NCBI GenBank assembly: GCA_012960505.1
Contig: DUBC01000014.1
Span: 16,759 to 80,758, forward strand
Length of the DNA: 64,000 nucleotides
Source: Verrucomicrobiales bacterium
Lineage (GTDB): Bacteria; Verrucomicrobiota; Verrucomicrobiia; Verrucomicrobiales; DEV007
Direction of reading: 5' to 3'
Under the pieces are notes generated by a model that did no database searches, was not told the origin of the DNA, and worked only from the letters and a program-made list of their open reading frames with translations. Below are positions 33,907-43,374 of the stretch, piece after piece (within the stretch, counting starts at the first letter, position 1; each line of letters opens with the position of its first letter). The translations under genes were made by a program, and so were the position numbers.

Positions 33907-34776
33907 CTAGCGTGCTCCTCGACTAAGTACAGCGCGAGATTTAAAGAAATGACGTAACTTATGCGCTATGGGTTCATTGGTGAGAAGTTGTAAGTAATCA
34001 ATGCCAGACTTCTTTAGCTCTTCAGCAATGAATTTAGAATCAGTGAGTTTGACTTTGTTTTTTGTGATTCCTGTGATTCCTGTTTCAGCTTCTCTTGTTT
34101 TCACGAATCCAGCACCTTGTATCCCTGATTCTATTGGATCAATCAGCTGCAGAGCAACGCAATCATGTTTTTGTGCTGCGAGTTTGAGTGCCGGCATGGC
34201 TGTAGAATCGTGCAGATCCGATATGACAATAATCATAGATCGGCTCGTTAAAATTGGCATAAGCTCGGCCAGGCGAGAACCAACGCGGGTTGGTTCATCG
34301 ACACGATAGGATCGTAGTTTAAGTAGCCATTGCAGTATGCGGTCAGCAGATAGACTTGGCCTTACAAATAAATCACGTCCCCCCGCTCCGATCACTCCGA
34401 CCGGACTTATCCGATCCAGTGCGGCGAATGCGATTCCTCCAGCGATTCTTATGGCCGATGCATACTTACTAATATTTGTAGAAGTAACTGTCATCGAAGC
34501 GGATGTATCGATGAGCAAGTAAATGGGCATTTGTTTCGGAGCTTCGTATTCCTTAACGTGAAACTTTCCTGTGCGGGCAGTGACTTTCCAATCTATTGAT
34601 TTGATTGGATCACCAATCTGATACGCTCGTGATTGTACATATTCTATACCAGATCCGAGGAACGTAGATCGATCGCTACCGTATCCTATGTCATCGGCCA
34701 ATTTCTTTATTGCGATGATGAATTGTCGCGAGTCAATTGGATCACAGGAATCGAGGAAATTTTCAGTCATTTGCAC
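33907..34776 (-). CDS. DUF58 domain protein of the MoxR/VWA operon
   Basis: A 289-residue soluble protein. The N-terminal part shows the DUF58 signature: YQIGDPIKSIDWKVTARTGK, followed by HVKEYEAPKQMPIYLLIDTS. That continues into an A-domain-like DTSASMTV motif and IIVISDLHD, so it is a VWA-like fold carrying a MIDAS-type DxSxS. DUF58 proteins are constant partners of MoxR ATPases and are thought to be their substrates or adaptors. It follows MoxR by 44 bp and is 2 bp ahead of the BatD-like gene. Confidence 0.88.
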   Translation of the reverse strand: MQMTENFLDSCDPIDSRQFIIAIKKLADDIGYGSDRSTFLGSGIEYVQSRAYQIGDPIKSIDWKVTARTGKFHVKEYEAPKQMPIYLLIDTSASMTVTSTNISKYASAIRIAGGIAFAALDRISPVGVIGAGGRDLFVRPSLSADRILQWLLKLRSYRVDEPTRVGSRLAELMPILTSRSMIIVISDLHDSTAMPALKLAAQKHDCVALQLIDPIESGIQGAGFVKTREAETGITGITKNKVKLTDSKFIAEELKKSGIDYLQLLTNEPIAHKLRHFFKSRAVLSRGAR

Positions 34777-34820
34777 AATAGGATTCGACGCAAAAATGAA
34801 TGAGATAATTATAAATGATA

Positions 34821-35798
34821 TTATCCCATAGTTTTTAGAATGTCTTCTAAGACATCTATAGTATTCATGCCTTCGGCTAAAGCTTCATAATTAAGACGCA
34901 TGCGGTGCAGGAGGACATCCTCAGCCAACGCAAACAAATCTTCAGGTATTGCGTAGTCTCGCTCATGAATGAGTGCTCGTGCCCGTGCACCTTTAATGAG
35001 GGCTATGCCAGCTCTGGGGCTTGCTCCGAGTTCAATGTGCGAATGATTCCGGGTCCGACTAACGAGCTCGACGACATGTTTAATGAAGACTTCGCTAACA
35101 TGAATCTTGTGTACGGCATCAATCACAGATATTAAGTCATTGGCTTCTCCGACAGGATCTTCGGAAACAATATCAAATTCAGTGTTAGCTACTGCCCCTC
35201 CTCCTTCTTTTTGAATACCAAGATTCAAGTTCCTGGTTAATATTTCTTCTTCTTCGACTGGAGTTGGATATTGGAGCCGATGACATAACATGAATCGATC
35301 GAGTTGAGCTTCGGGCAATTCAAATGTACCACTTTGTTCGATGGGATTTTGTGTTGCAATAACGAGGAAGGGCACAGGAAGACGATACGTATTGTCTCCT
35401 ATGGTAACTTTGCGTTCTTGCATTGCTTCTAGTAGTGCTCCTTGAACTTTTGGAGCTGCGCGATTTATTTCATCTGCAAGTAGAAGGTTAGTAAATACGG
35501 GACCTTTGTGTGTAGTGAATTGTCCACTTGCCTGGTCAAGAATTTCAGATCCGAGGATGTCCGATGGCAATAGATCGATCGTAAATTGAATTCTTGAGAA
35601 CTCTAAGTGAATGGCTTTGCCAAGGGCATTTACTAAAAGAGTTTTTGCGAGTCCTGGCATCCCTTGGAGCAGAATATGACCGCTTGTGAAGAGAGCAATG
35701 AGCAAGCGTTCTACAACGACATTTTGTCCAACAACGACATTTGATATCTGTTCACGGATTGCTTGAATGTAAGATGCGTGATTGTTATAACTAACCAT
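34821..35798 (-). CDS. MoxR family AAA+ ATPase
   Basis: A 325-residue ATPase with Walker A GMPGLAKTLL near residue 40, Walker B LLLADEINRA near residue 105, sensor 1 (LVIATQNPIEQSGTF) and the lid domain with ASPRAGIALIKGARARAL. MoxR proteins act as chaperone-like ATPases that use VWA partners to insert metals or assemble complexes. This is the first gene of an eight-gene operon ending at 24423. No ribosome binding site is visible before the ATG (cctgccctagtaaa). Confidence 0.95.
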   Translation of the reverse strand: MVSYNNHASYIQAIREQISNVVVGQNVVVERLLIALFTSGHILLQGMPGLAKTLLVNALGKAIHLEFSRIQFTIDLLPSDILGSEILDQASGQFTTHKGPVFTNLLLADEINRAAPKVQGALLEAMQERKVTIGDNTYRLPVPFLVIATQNPIEQSGTFELPEAQLDRFMLCHRLQYPTPVEEEEILTRNLNLGIQKEGGGAVANTEFDIVSEDPVGEANDLISVIDAVHKIHVSEVFIKHVVELVSRTRNHSHIELGASPRAGIALIKGARARALIHERDYAIPEDLFALAEDVLLHRMRLNYEALAEGMNTIDVLEDILKTMG

Positions 35799-35893
35799 TT
35801 TACTAGGGCAGGACTAGAGAGGTTGTTTATCCTAGTACAGGGTTTCCCATTTTCAGATAAGAAAATGAGAAAATTAAAATTTTATGTGGAGCG

Positions 35894-37021
35894 CTAAGAA
35901 CGCTCATCAATGGGGAGTATCGGGGGTTGAGAATCAGCTCCGATATAATCAGTCAGTGGCCGATAAAGACGATTATCATCAAGTTGTTCTAATACTTGAG
36001 CCGTCCATCCACTTGCCCTGCTAATAGCAAATATAGGGGTAAATAGATCCGTTGGTATTCCGAGACTGTAATAAACTGTTGCAGAATAAAAATCGACATT
36101 AGCATTCAGTCCTTTGCGCTCTTTCATGATGTTCGCTATGCGCTCCGACATATTGATCCATTTTGGATCACCAAGTTCTGCTGTTAGCTTAATTGCCATT
36201 TTGCGCAGGTGTGGAGCTCGTGGGTCAAGTACCTTGTAGACCCGGTGACCGATGCCCATTATTTTTTCTTTGCGCTCAAGTTTGCCTTCAACATATGAAT
36301 CCACGGCATCTTCAGAACCGATTTCTTCCAGCATTTGTATGACCCCTTCATTCGCTCCGCCGTGCAGAGGCCCTTTTAGAGTTCCGATTGCTGAAGTGAT
36401 GGAGGAATAAATATCACTGAGAGTTGCAATGGTGACTCGAGAACTGAATGTTGATGCATTCATTCCATGATCAGCATGTAATATATAAGCGACGTCGAGT
36501 GTTTTTGCTGCATCATCAGAAGGTTCTTCTCCATTAATAAGATACAAAAAGTGAGCAGCTTCACTAAGATCGTCCCTAGGCTCAATGATTTCTAATCCTT
36601 GTCGACAGCGGTGAAACGCAGCCACTATTAGCGGGATCTTGGCAACAATTGCTAATGCGCGTTCTTCATTCAGTTTTCGGTTCTGATGTTCTCCCCTTTG
36701 ATCATAAAGCCCAAGCATTGATACGCCTGTACGTATAATATCCATTGGTCCGGCATCTTTAGGTGATGATTTAAGAAAATCTACGATTCCTTGAGGAAGG
36801 TTTCTGTTAGCACGTAATGTTGAAGTTAGTGCATCCAATTCTCCACGGTTCGGTAATTGACCGCGATGAAGCAAATAAAGAACTTCTTCAAAGGAGGTAT
36901 TTTCGACAAGATCGTCAATGGTATAGCCAAGATAGGATAATTTACCTTCTTGGCCTTGAACGTTACTGAGCTTGGATTCGTTGGCTATGATTCCTTCTAG
37001 TCCTTTTGCTGCTAATGCCAT
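35894..37021 (-). CDS. gltA: citrate synthase
   Basis: A 375-residue TCA-cycle enzyme joining acetyl-CoA and oxaloacetate. The catalytic histidines and arginines are in ILHADHGMNASTF (near residue 180), PLHGGANEGV (near residue 220) and MGIGHRVYKVLDPRAPHL. The C-terminal FTPIFAISRASGWTAQVLEQ is complete. Length places it with the smaller dimeric (CitZ-like) type rather than the NADH-sensitive hexamer. It lies downstream of sucD on the same strand after a 172-bp gap. Confidence 0.96.
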   Translation of the reverse strand: MALAAKGLEGIIANESKLSNVQGQEGKLSYLGYTIDDLVENTSFEEVLYLLHRGQLPNRGELDALTSTLRANRNLPQGIVDFLKSSPKDAGPMDIIRTGVSMLGLYDQRGEHQNRKLNEERALAIVAKIPLIVAAFHRCRQGLEIIEPRDDLSEAAHFLYLINGEEPSDDAAKTLDVAYILHADHGMNASTFSSRVTIATLSDIYSSITSAIGTLKGPLHGGANEGVIQMLEEIGSEDAVDSYVEGKLERKEKIMGIGHRVYKVLDPRAPHLRKMAIKLTAELGDPKWINMSERIANIMKERKGLNANVDFYSATVYYSLGIPTDLFTPIFAISRASGWTAQVLEQLDDNRLYRPLTDYIGADSQPPILPIDERS

Positions 37022-37193
37022 GATTATTGTTATTGGGGGATGCTTAATTAGCTCTTTAAAGTATTTATATAAGATGGGGCGAGAAGAATATCGAAGAGCT
37101 GGACACTTGCAAAGGGCTTTTATACCTCTCTTATATGCAGTTTAAAGTTTTAGCCTTTTTAGCAGCACATCACCAAGTTTTCTTAATTTTTTT

Positions 37194-38084
37194 TCACAAA
37201 ATATTAGCCAAAGTAGAACCCATGTCTGATGGGGTTTCAGCTACAGCGATGCCTGCTTCTCTCAAAGCTTCCTTCTTTGCTGAAGCAGTTCCTTTTCCGC
37301 CAGAAATAATGGCGCCGGCATGACCCATTCGTCGTCCAGGAGGAGCCGTTGCTCCAGCAATGAAGGCAGCTATGGGCTTATTGCAGTTCTCTTTGGCCCA
37401 GGCCGCAGCTTCTTCCTCAGCGCTGCCTCCAATCTCACCAATCATAATTATTGATTCAGTATCTGGGTCATCATTAAATAGTTTCAGAATGTCCAAATGA
37501 CTGGTCCCATTGATCGGATCTCCTCCAATTCCCACACAAGTGCTCTGACCGAGTTCAAGAAGAGTTGTTTGCCACACGGCTTCATAGGTTAGTGTTCCAG
37601 AACGAGAGACAACCCCAACCGAACCCTTTTTGTGAATGTATCCTGGGGCTATGCCAATACGGCATCCTCCAGACGATTCGGGCCCATCTCCTGGCGTCAC
37701 AATCCCAGGACAGTTTGGTCCAATAAGTCTAGAATGACTACCTTCCATCATTGAGCGAACTCGCATCATGTCTGCAACGGGTATGCCTTCGGTAATTGCT
37801 ACAATGAGGTCCATGCCTGCATCTACAGATTCCATAATGGCATCACCAGCGAATGCAGGAGGAACAAAGATTGCCGAAACCTTTGCTCCTGTTTCTTTCA
37901 TGGCTTCGTCTACGGTGTCGAATATTGGAACTTTGGATTCAAAGACTTGTCCCCCCTTGCCTGGAGTGACTCCTGCAACTATTTGGGTTCCGTATTCTAA
38001 GCTGAGCTGCGCATGCGTAGCTCCGAATCCACCGGTAATTCCTTGTATAAGAACTTTTGTATCTGGTTGCACTAAGATAGACAT
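37194..38084 (-). CDS. sucD: succinyl-CoA synthetase, alpha subunit
   Basis: A 296-residue subunit binding CoA and carrying the phosphorylated histidine. [20 protein letters not shown] is the CoA-binding start, [12 protein letters not shown] follows, and the active-site [17 protein letters not shown] holds the phospho-His. It forms a complex with SucC and makes ATP (or GTP) from succinyl-CoA. Unusually it is separated from sucC by a QueD-like gene that ends 12 bp upstream of its start. Confidence 0.96.
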   Translation of the reverse strand: MSILVQPDTKVLIQGITGGFGATHAQLSLEYGTQIVAGVTPGKGGQVFESKVPIFDTVDEAMKETGAKVSAIFVPPAFAGDAIMESVDAGMDLIVAITEGIPVADMMRVRSMMEGSHSRLIGPNCPGIVTPGDGPESSGGCRIGIAPGYIHKKGSVGVVSRSGTLTYEAVWQTTLLELGQSTCVGIGGDPINGTSHLDILKLFNDDPDTESIIMIGEIGGSAEEEAAAWAKENCNKPIAAFIAGATAPPGRRMGHAGAIISGGKGTASAKKEALREAGIAVAETPSDMGSTLANIL

Positions 38085-38096
38085 AGTAAACAGTTG

Positions 38097-38633
38097 TTAT
38101 AAATCGTTGATTGAAAGGTCAGAGCGGTTCCACCAATGATCGGCACCGCTGGGCAAGAACTTAGTTATATCAGCACAGTTAAATCTGACAGCATTTGTTG
38201 GAGTTTCCTGAATTTGTAGCCCAACACAAATTAAATCTTCTTCCTTGGTTTTAAGAAAAGAGCTTAACTTTGCATAGTAGCAAGCAGATCTGATTTCGGT
38301 TGTAGGGTCACCAGGTGTAATGAGAAGCCGAGATAAAAGATCAGGTTCATTTTCTTTAAAATATGTAATGATAGGATCTTTTGAACTGACATGAAAGCTA
38401 TGATCTACTGATCCATCAATCCAATCAAACCAAAGGCCCTTCGCCTCTTCAAACTCGACAAGCATATTAGTATCAGCATCCAGTTTACGATTTTTATGAC
38501 TGGCAATTTCAACAGTCACAAGTTCATCATGTCCATGCGGAATCTTACAATTTGGAGCTGCCCCACTGATGAGCCGATGCCCCATTGAGTAGCGACGCGA
38601 AAAGCGAAGAGTGATGTCGTGATTGTCGGTCAA
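38097..38633 (-). CDS. 6-pyruvoyltetrahydropterin synthase / QueD family protein
   Basis: A 178-residue protein with a zinc-binding and catalytic site like QueD/PTPS: FSRRYSMGHRL (His19), NCKIPHGHDE (catalytic Cys29, His33 and His35), VDHSFHV (Asp/His motif) and a C-terminal IQETPTNAVRF (substrate-binding Glu). Such enzymes rearrange dihydroneopterin triphosphate toward queuosine or biopterin. It is longer than E. coli QueD (about 120 residues). It lies between sucC (39 bp away) and sucD (12 bp away), so it is co-transcribed with the succinyl-CoA synthetase. Its own pathway partners (queC, queE) are not in the window. Confidence 0.82.
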   Translation of the reverse strand: MTDNHDITLRFSRRYSMGHRLISGAAPNCKIPHGHDELVTVEIASHKNRKLDADTNMLVEFEEAKGLWFDWIDGSVDHSFHVSSKDPIITYFKENEPDLLSRLLITPGDPTTEIRSACYYAKLSSFLKTKEEDLICVGLQIQETPTNAVRFNCADITKFLPSGADHWWNRSDLSINDL

Positions 38634-38672
38634 TTTAAAGGATTTTAAGTTAAATTAATTAATTTTTAATGA

Positions 38673-39854
38673 TCAGACATTGATGGCTTGGACGGCTTTT
38701 TCGGCGGCATCAGATAAATCATCTGCCGCGATCAGATTGACTTCAGAATTTGCCAGCGTTTGTTTCCCTGCTTCTACATTATTACCCTCGAGCCGGACCA
38801 CTAACGGAATGTTTAAGTCTACCTGTTTACATGCTCCAACAATTCCATTTGCAATTACATCACAATCCATTATTCCACCGAAAATATTGACCAGAATACC
38901 TTTCACATTTGAATCTCCCAGAATGATTTTAAAAGCATTCGTGACTTGTTCTTCGGTTGCACCTCCACCCACATCTAAAAAGTTAGCGGGCTCTCCACCA
39001 AAATGTTTGATGATGTCCATTGTTGCCATTGCTAGCCCGGCACCATTGACTAAGCATGCGATATTGCCATCAAGGCCGATATAATTCAGACCAAATTCTG
39101 AGGCTGCAACTTCTCTTGGATCTTCTTCTGAAGGATCACGTAAGGCTTCAATTTCAGGTTGCCTGTATAGAGCGTTGTCATCGAAACCAAATTTTGCATC
39201 TAGTGCGAGGACTTGACCGTCAGGTGTTGTAACTAAAGGGTTAATTTCAACTAACGAGCAATCGCATGATATAAAGAGCTTATAGAGAGCTCTTAACAGA
39301 TTTCCAAACTGTTTGGCGGTGTCTCCAGCAAACCCCAGATTAGATGAGATTTTTCGGATTTCATAAGGTTGCAGTCCAGCCAAAGGATGTATGGTTTCGC
39401 GGATGATTTTTTCAGGTGTTTTTTCGGCTACTTCTTCAATGTTTACTCCACCTTCTGTAGAGGCCACGATCACGGGCGCGCGGCTTTCTCTGTCCATAAG
39501 TATAGCCAGATAATATTCTTTTGAAATGTCTACGGCCTGCGCAACCATGACTTTGTTAACGACCTTACCTGAATCACCTGTTTGGTGTGTTACCAAGACT
39601 TGGCCAATCATTTGTTTGGCAATTATCCCAATTTCTTCTGCACTTTCAGATAAGTGCACACCACCTTCAAAGCCATTTTTAAAGTTACCTTTTCCCCGAC
39701 CTCCTGCATGTATTTGAGCTTTTATTACAACTTGTCCGGTTAGCTCTTCAGCAATTTGTTGAGCTTGTTCCGCCGTTTCAGCTACGCGTCCCTGTGGTGA
39801 GGGCACACTAAATTGCTCAAATAGCTCCTTGGCTTGGTATTCGTGTATATTCAT
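38673..39854 (-). CDS. sucC: succinyl-CoA synthetase, beta subunit
   Basis: A 393-residue ATP-grasp subunit. The start [20 protein letters not shown] is canonical; [20 protein letters not shown] binds nucleotide, [13 protein letters not shown] and [13 protein letters not shown] carry metal-binding residues, and [18 protein letters not shown] is the power-helix region. It binds ADP/ATP and succinate and partners SucD. It heads the sucC-PTPS-sucD unit. The 49 bp to the next upstream gene are short, so a shared promoter with the upstream pseudouridine synthase is possible. Confidence 0.97.
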   Translation of the reverse strand: MNIHEYQAKELFEQFSVPSPQGRVAETAEQAQQIAEELTGQVVIKAQIHAGGRGKGNFKNGFEGGVHLSESAEEIGIIAKQMIGQVLVTHQTGDSGKVVNKVMVAQAVDISKEYYLAILMDRESRAPVIVASTEGGVNIEEVAEKTPEKIIRETIHPLAGLQPYEIRKISSNLGFAGDTAKQFGNLLRALYKLFISCDCSLVEINPLVTTPDGQVLALDAKFGFDDNALYRQPEIEALRDPSEEDPREVAASEFGLNYIGLDGNIACLVNGAGLAMATMDIIKHFGGEPANFLDVGGGATEEQVTNAFKIILGDSNVKGILVNIFGGIMDCDVIANGIVGACKQVDLNIPLVVRLEGNNVEAGKQTLANSEVNLIAADDLSDAAEKAVQAINV

Positions 39855-39903
39855 TCCTTAGTTTGTGAAGCGATCGAAATCTTAGGGGGCGGAATACCGG
39901 TGG

Positions 39904-40632
39904 TCAAGAAGCGGCTCCACAAGTTTTAAATGAATTTGGTATTGGAGCTTCCCATTTTCCAACTCCTTCTAGTGACATGCGGTGACAATGTAATGCTTGG
40001 CGGGGCAGGATCAGCTCAGATTCCAATTCTTTGGTCCATCCGTTTTTAATGAATTCGAGATAACTGTTTTCATTCATACCATAAATTTTATCCCCAACAA
40101 TAGGGAGATTGACATGCAATGAGTGGACTCGAATTTGATGCATTCGACCAGTTTCAGGCATCGCTTTCAATAAGGAAAAAGGTTCGAATTTTTCCATTAA
40201 TTCAAATTTAGTGATACTAGGTTTTCCGTCAGGGTGAGGAATTTGTTTTACCCATATTTTAGATTCTTCTACTTCACCTGCTCTCAGAATAGGAGCTTCT
40301 ACTGTAAATTTTTTTTCTTTAGGTGTTCCATGAACTAGCGCCAAGTATTCTTTTTTTATTTTATGTTGCTGCATGGCAATGCCAAATTGCCTGGCTGTAT
40401 GCTTATTTTTTGCGACAATCACAATGCCACTAGTTTCCCTGTCTAATCGATTAATAATCGATAATCGCGCTCCGTTCGCGATATCATAGGCTAGAAGATC
40501 TTTGATGCCATCTAACAGCGTTGGCGGATTGCCTGGAACGCAAGGATGAACGAGTAGTGGAGCAGGCTTATTTACAACAATGAAATCTTCTGTTTCACAG
40601 AGAACTTCAAAGTTTGTATTATTTACAATCAC
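39904..40632 (-). CDS. RluA-family pseudouridine synthase
   Basis: A 242-residue enzyme that isomerises uridine in rRNA or tRNA. The catalytic aspartate is in IINRLDRETSGIVIVAKN (near residue 63), and ALVHGTP and ETGRMHQIRVHSLH are the expected family motifs. VNKPAPLLVHP is the characteristic N-terminal strand. There is no S4 domain, so it is closer to RluA/TruC than to RluC/RluD. Target site unknown. Confidence 0.92.
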   Translation of the reverse strand: MIVNNTNFEVLCETEDFIVVNKPAPLLVHPCVPGNPPTLLDGIKDLLAYDIANGARLSIINRLDRETSGIVIVAKNKHTARQFGIAMQQHKIKKEYLALVHGTPKEKKFTVEAPILRAGEVEESKIWVKQIPHPDGKPSITKFELMEKFEPFSLLKAMPETGRMHQIRVHSLHVNLPIVGDKIYGMNENSYLEFIKNGWTKELESELILPRQALHCHRMSLEGVGKWEAPIPNSFKTCGAAS

Positions 40633-40688
40633 ACTGGTGTATTTGTGGGATTGCGCGTTGTGAAAACGTAAAAACTTTTACAATGAGC

Positions 40689-40958
40689 TTAATCCTCTGA
40701 ATCCTCGTTCTTCAGATAATCTGAAACATTTTGTAATGCATCAATTAGTTCCTGCAGGCTTTCTTCAGGGACCATGATGGTGTCACGCCTTCCTCTCACG
40801 TCTTCTGTAATTTTAAGAAAACGCCCACGATCATTCGCTTTCAGATCAACAAAAAAAACTTTACGGTCAGAAAATATCTTTTCTGTATAAAGTGGTTCGT
40901 CGCTTCGGCGTCTGTAACCTCCACCGTTATCTTCTTCTTCTTCTTCTTCTTCAAACAT
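40689..40958 (-). CDS. PUR-domain small nucleic acid-binding protein (DUF3276-like)
   Basis: An 89-residue protein. A short acidic, low-complexity start (MFEEEEEEEDNGGGYRRRSD) is followed by a single PUR repeat: LYTEKIFSDRKVFFVDLKAN, then RGRFLKITEDVRGRRDTIMV, and a C-terminal helix ESLQELIDALQNVSDYL. PUR proteins bind purine-rich single-stranded DNA or RNA; related forms are common in Bacteroidetes, spirochaetes and Verrucomicrobia. It probably acts as a dimer and an RNA regulator; the targets are unknown. Confidence 0.75.
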   Translation of the reverse strand: MFEEEEEEEDNGGGYRRRSDEPLYTEKIFSDRKVFFVDLKANDRGRFLKITEDVRGRRDTIMVPEESLQELIDALQNVSDYLKNEDSED

Positions 40959-41085
40959 GCCAAGTATGGGCTTTCCTCTATTATTTAATTATTTGGATTG
41001 GGGTGAGAATGCTAATACTGTATGTTATCTTCGCAAGTATCAATTCATCATTTTATTATTTGCAGAATTAAATGTTGCGAAGAAA

Positions 41086-42051
41086 TCACGAAGTAATACC
41101 ACAGGAATGACGAGCTCTTTTTAATGTGGCTGAGGCTGCTTCCCTTGCCCGGGCAGCACCCTCTTTAAGAATATTTTCAATGTATTGAGGATCCTCACAG
41201 AGCTCTTTTCTTCTTGCGCGCATTGGTTCAAAATATTCCCAAAAAGCTTCAAACAAACGCTTTTTAAAGTCTCCATAACCAACGCCCCCTTTCAAAAAAT
41301 CATCTTTCATTTCTTCTAATTGTTGATCCGATGCTACTAGGCTAAATAGATCTACAATAATCGAATTCGATGGATCCTTGGGATCTTCGACCGGAGTCGA
41401 GTCGGTCGTGATTGACATGATTTTTTTTCTTGTAGCTTTCTCCTCACCAAATAGCTCCAAAATATTCCCATAACTTTTACTCATTTTTTGACCATCTAGC
41501 CCAGGGACCCGCGCTTTGTCTCCTCGAATTTTTGGTTCCGGAATAACAAAGACATCACCGTAAAGGTTGTTGAATTTAGTCGCTATATCACGAGTCACTT
41601 CCAGATGTTGCTTTTGATCATCACCTATAGGAACAACGTTGCTGTCGTAGATAAGAATGTCTGCTGCCATTAATACTGGATAAGCAAATAGACCATGCGT
41701 TGCTTCAAGACCACGTTCTGTCTTATCTTTATAAGAATGACAACGGTTCAAAAACCCCATTGGAGTTACGGTACTCAAAAGCCAGGATAATTCAGTTACT
41801 TCTGGGACATCAGACTGCTTAAAAAAAACGGCTTTGTTGGGATCTAAACCACAAGCCAGAAAATCAACCGCAACGTTGCTGACATTTTCTTTCAAGGCAT
41901 CAGGGTCTTGAACAGTTGTCAATGAATGATAGTCCGCAATAAAATAGAAGGCTTCTCCTTCTTCTTGTAGACGAATAGAAGGCTGCATCATGCCGAAGAA
42001 GTTTCCCACATGAAGTCTGCCGCTTGGTTGAATGCCGGATAGAATACGCAT
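41086..42051 (-). CDS. trpS: tryptophanyl-tRNA synthetase
   Basis: A 321-residue class I synthetase. The HIGH-equivalent PSGRLHVGNFFG is at residues 10-21 and the KMSKS loop is GLDGQKMSKSYGN near residue 195. GDDQKQHLEVTRDIA and the C-terminal helical region with ARAREAASATLKRAR are complete. It is transcribed away from the sigma factor at 42464, and the 412-bp gap between them must carry both promoters. Confidence 0.97.
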   Translation of the reverse strand: MRILSGIQPSGRLHVGNFFGMMQPSIRLQEEGEAFYFIADYHSLTTVQDPDALKENVSNVAVDFLACGLDPNKAVFFKQSDVPEVTELSWLLSTVTPMGFLNRCHSYKDKTERGLEATHGLFAYPVLMAADILIYDSNVVPIGDDQKQHLEVTRDIATKFNNLYGDVFVIPEPKIRGDKARVPGLDGQKMSKSYGNILELFGEEKATRKKIMSITTDSTPVEDPKDPSNSIIVDLFSLVASDQQLEEMKDDFLKGGVGYGDFKKRLFEAFWEYFEPMRARRKELCEDPQYIENILKEGAARAREAASATLKRARHSCGITS

Positions 42052-42463
42052 TTATCTTATAGGGTTATGATCCAGACCATATTTAAAGTGTCAAGTTTAG
42101 TACTGCACACTAAATAAAATTATGAGTGCGCCAATTAGGGTTTATTTTATCATCGGCTATGAATTCTAGGTAGAGTAATATCTAAAGAAGAAATATTGAA
42201 ATAGCATTGGAGGATTATCGGGGCTGATGACTCGGAGAAGCTTAATTTCCAATTATTAGTGAAAAAAGATCATTATTAGTAAGTTTTTTATTTCTATTTG
42301 ATCTAAAGTATTGATCTTAATGGTTGTAGGATTCTGATGACTAAAAAATAGTGATTAGTTTGTGACCTTTGATGGGGTTAATGACATCTAAATAGTGAGT
42401 AAGGTTAATTTTATGATAATTGATTTTACAATCCATTCAGGGACAGCCTCATAATAATCTGCC
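42052..42463. other. 412-bp divergent intergenic region
   Basis: No gene, tRNA or clear repeat is seen. It is AT-rich, with several short direct motifs (attattagt twice near 42256 and 42271). It must contain the promoters of trpS (leftward) and of the ECF sigma factor operon (rightward). An autoregulated ECF promoter is expected but I could not identify one. Confidence 0.4.
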
Positions 42464-43042
42464 GTGGATGCGTTAACTGATGATGAATTGGTTGCTCGGT
42501 GTAAGACTGAGTTACCTTATAACGTTACCGCATACCGAGAACTTTTGAGGCGCCATGAACCTTTAGTCTATAGAAGTTGTTTAAAAATGCTCGGTTCTGT
42601 TCAAGATGCTGAAGAAGCTTGCCAAGATGCATTCTTGCAGGTTTTCCATAAGCTTGGTCAATTCGAGGGCCGTTCAGCTTTTAAGACTTGGCTTTATCGT
42701 ATCGTCTATAATCGTTGCATCGAGAGCCGTAGAAAAGATGCCCGCCGCAATGAGAATCATGCGAAGCTGGTAGAAGAAATAACTCAGGAAGAAATTGCTC
42801 GCGAAGATCCTGATATGAAAAATGCACTGACCGGAAAAGTTCATGAAGTCATTGCCAAGATGAGCGGGGAAGATTGTCGCCTCGTAACATTAAGATATGT
42901 TTCCGGGCTAAGCCTACAAGAAATAGCTGATGTTCTTGAAATCGGATTGAGCGCTACTAAGATGCGGTTATATCGTGCGCAGGAGAAATTTAAGGAAATT
43001 TATAATGATTTGGATACTGGAGAGGAGACAGAAGAGGCATGA
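42464..43042 (+). CDS. ECF-type RNA polymerase sigma factor
   Basis: A 192-residue group 4 sigma factor. Region 2 spans about residues 20-90 with YRSCLKMLGSVQDAEEACQD and the -10-recognition helix TWLYRIVYNRCIESRRK; region 4 lies at about residues 125-180 with the HTH LRYVSGLSLQEIADVLEIGL. The start is GTG at 42464. The adjacent gene overlaps it by 4 bp and is the natural candidate for its regulator. A mechanosensitive channel gene follows, suggesting an envelope or osmotic signal; that link is inference. Confidence 0.92.
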   Translation: MDALTDDELVARCKTELPYNVTAYRELLRRHEPLVYRSCLKMLGSVQDAEEACQDAFLQVFHKLGQFEGRSAFKTWLYRIVYNRCIESRRKDARRNENHAKLVEEITQEEIAREDPDMKNALTGKVHEVIAKMSGEDCRLVTLRYVSGLSLQEIADVLEIGLSATKMRLYRAQEKFKEIYNDLDTGEETEEA

Positions 43043-43374
43043 TAAGTGATGCACAATTTCTTGAGCAGGATGCGCAAATCCTAAATATTTTTAAGAAGGA
43101 AGGTTCATCATTAGATAGTACTCGTGTTGATTCTGAAGCAGAGAGGGTGCCGCGAGATTTAACTATTGAAGATTTAAGAAGAATTGACCGGATTGTTCAA
43201 AAAGCAAAATTTAGCGTCGTAGCGAAACATTCTATGAGTTTTCTATTTAAAACGATTGGAGTAGGTGCGTCTGAGTTGGCTTTAGCGTTTATTGGCGTTG
43301 CTAAAAGTGCAAATTTAACTGCCGGATCAGTGAATGCCGAAGAGCACGAAAATAATCGTGTCGATAATGAATAA
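43039..43374 (+). CDS. small protein coupled to ECF sigma factor, putative regulator
   Basis: A 111-residue protein whose ATG overlaps the sigma factor stop by 4 bp. The N-terminal half is charged (RVPRDLTIEDLRRIDRIVQK); a moderately hydrophobic stretch (FLFKTIGVGASELALAFIGV, about residues 67-90) could be a membrane segment; the tail is acidic. It lacks the HxxxCxxC zinc motif of ZAS anti-sigma factors. By position it may be the anti-sigma factor of a new type, or an unrelated small protein. No family recognised. Confidence 0.65.
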   Translation: MISDAQFLEQDAQILNIFKKEGSSLDSTRVDSEAERVPRDLTIEDLRRIDRIVQKAKFSVVAKHSMSFLFKTIGVGASELALAFIGVAKSANLTAGSVNAEEHENNRVDNE

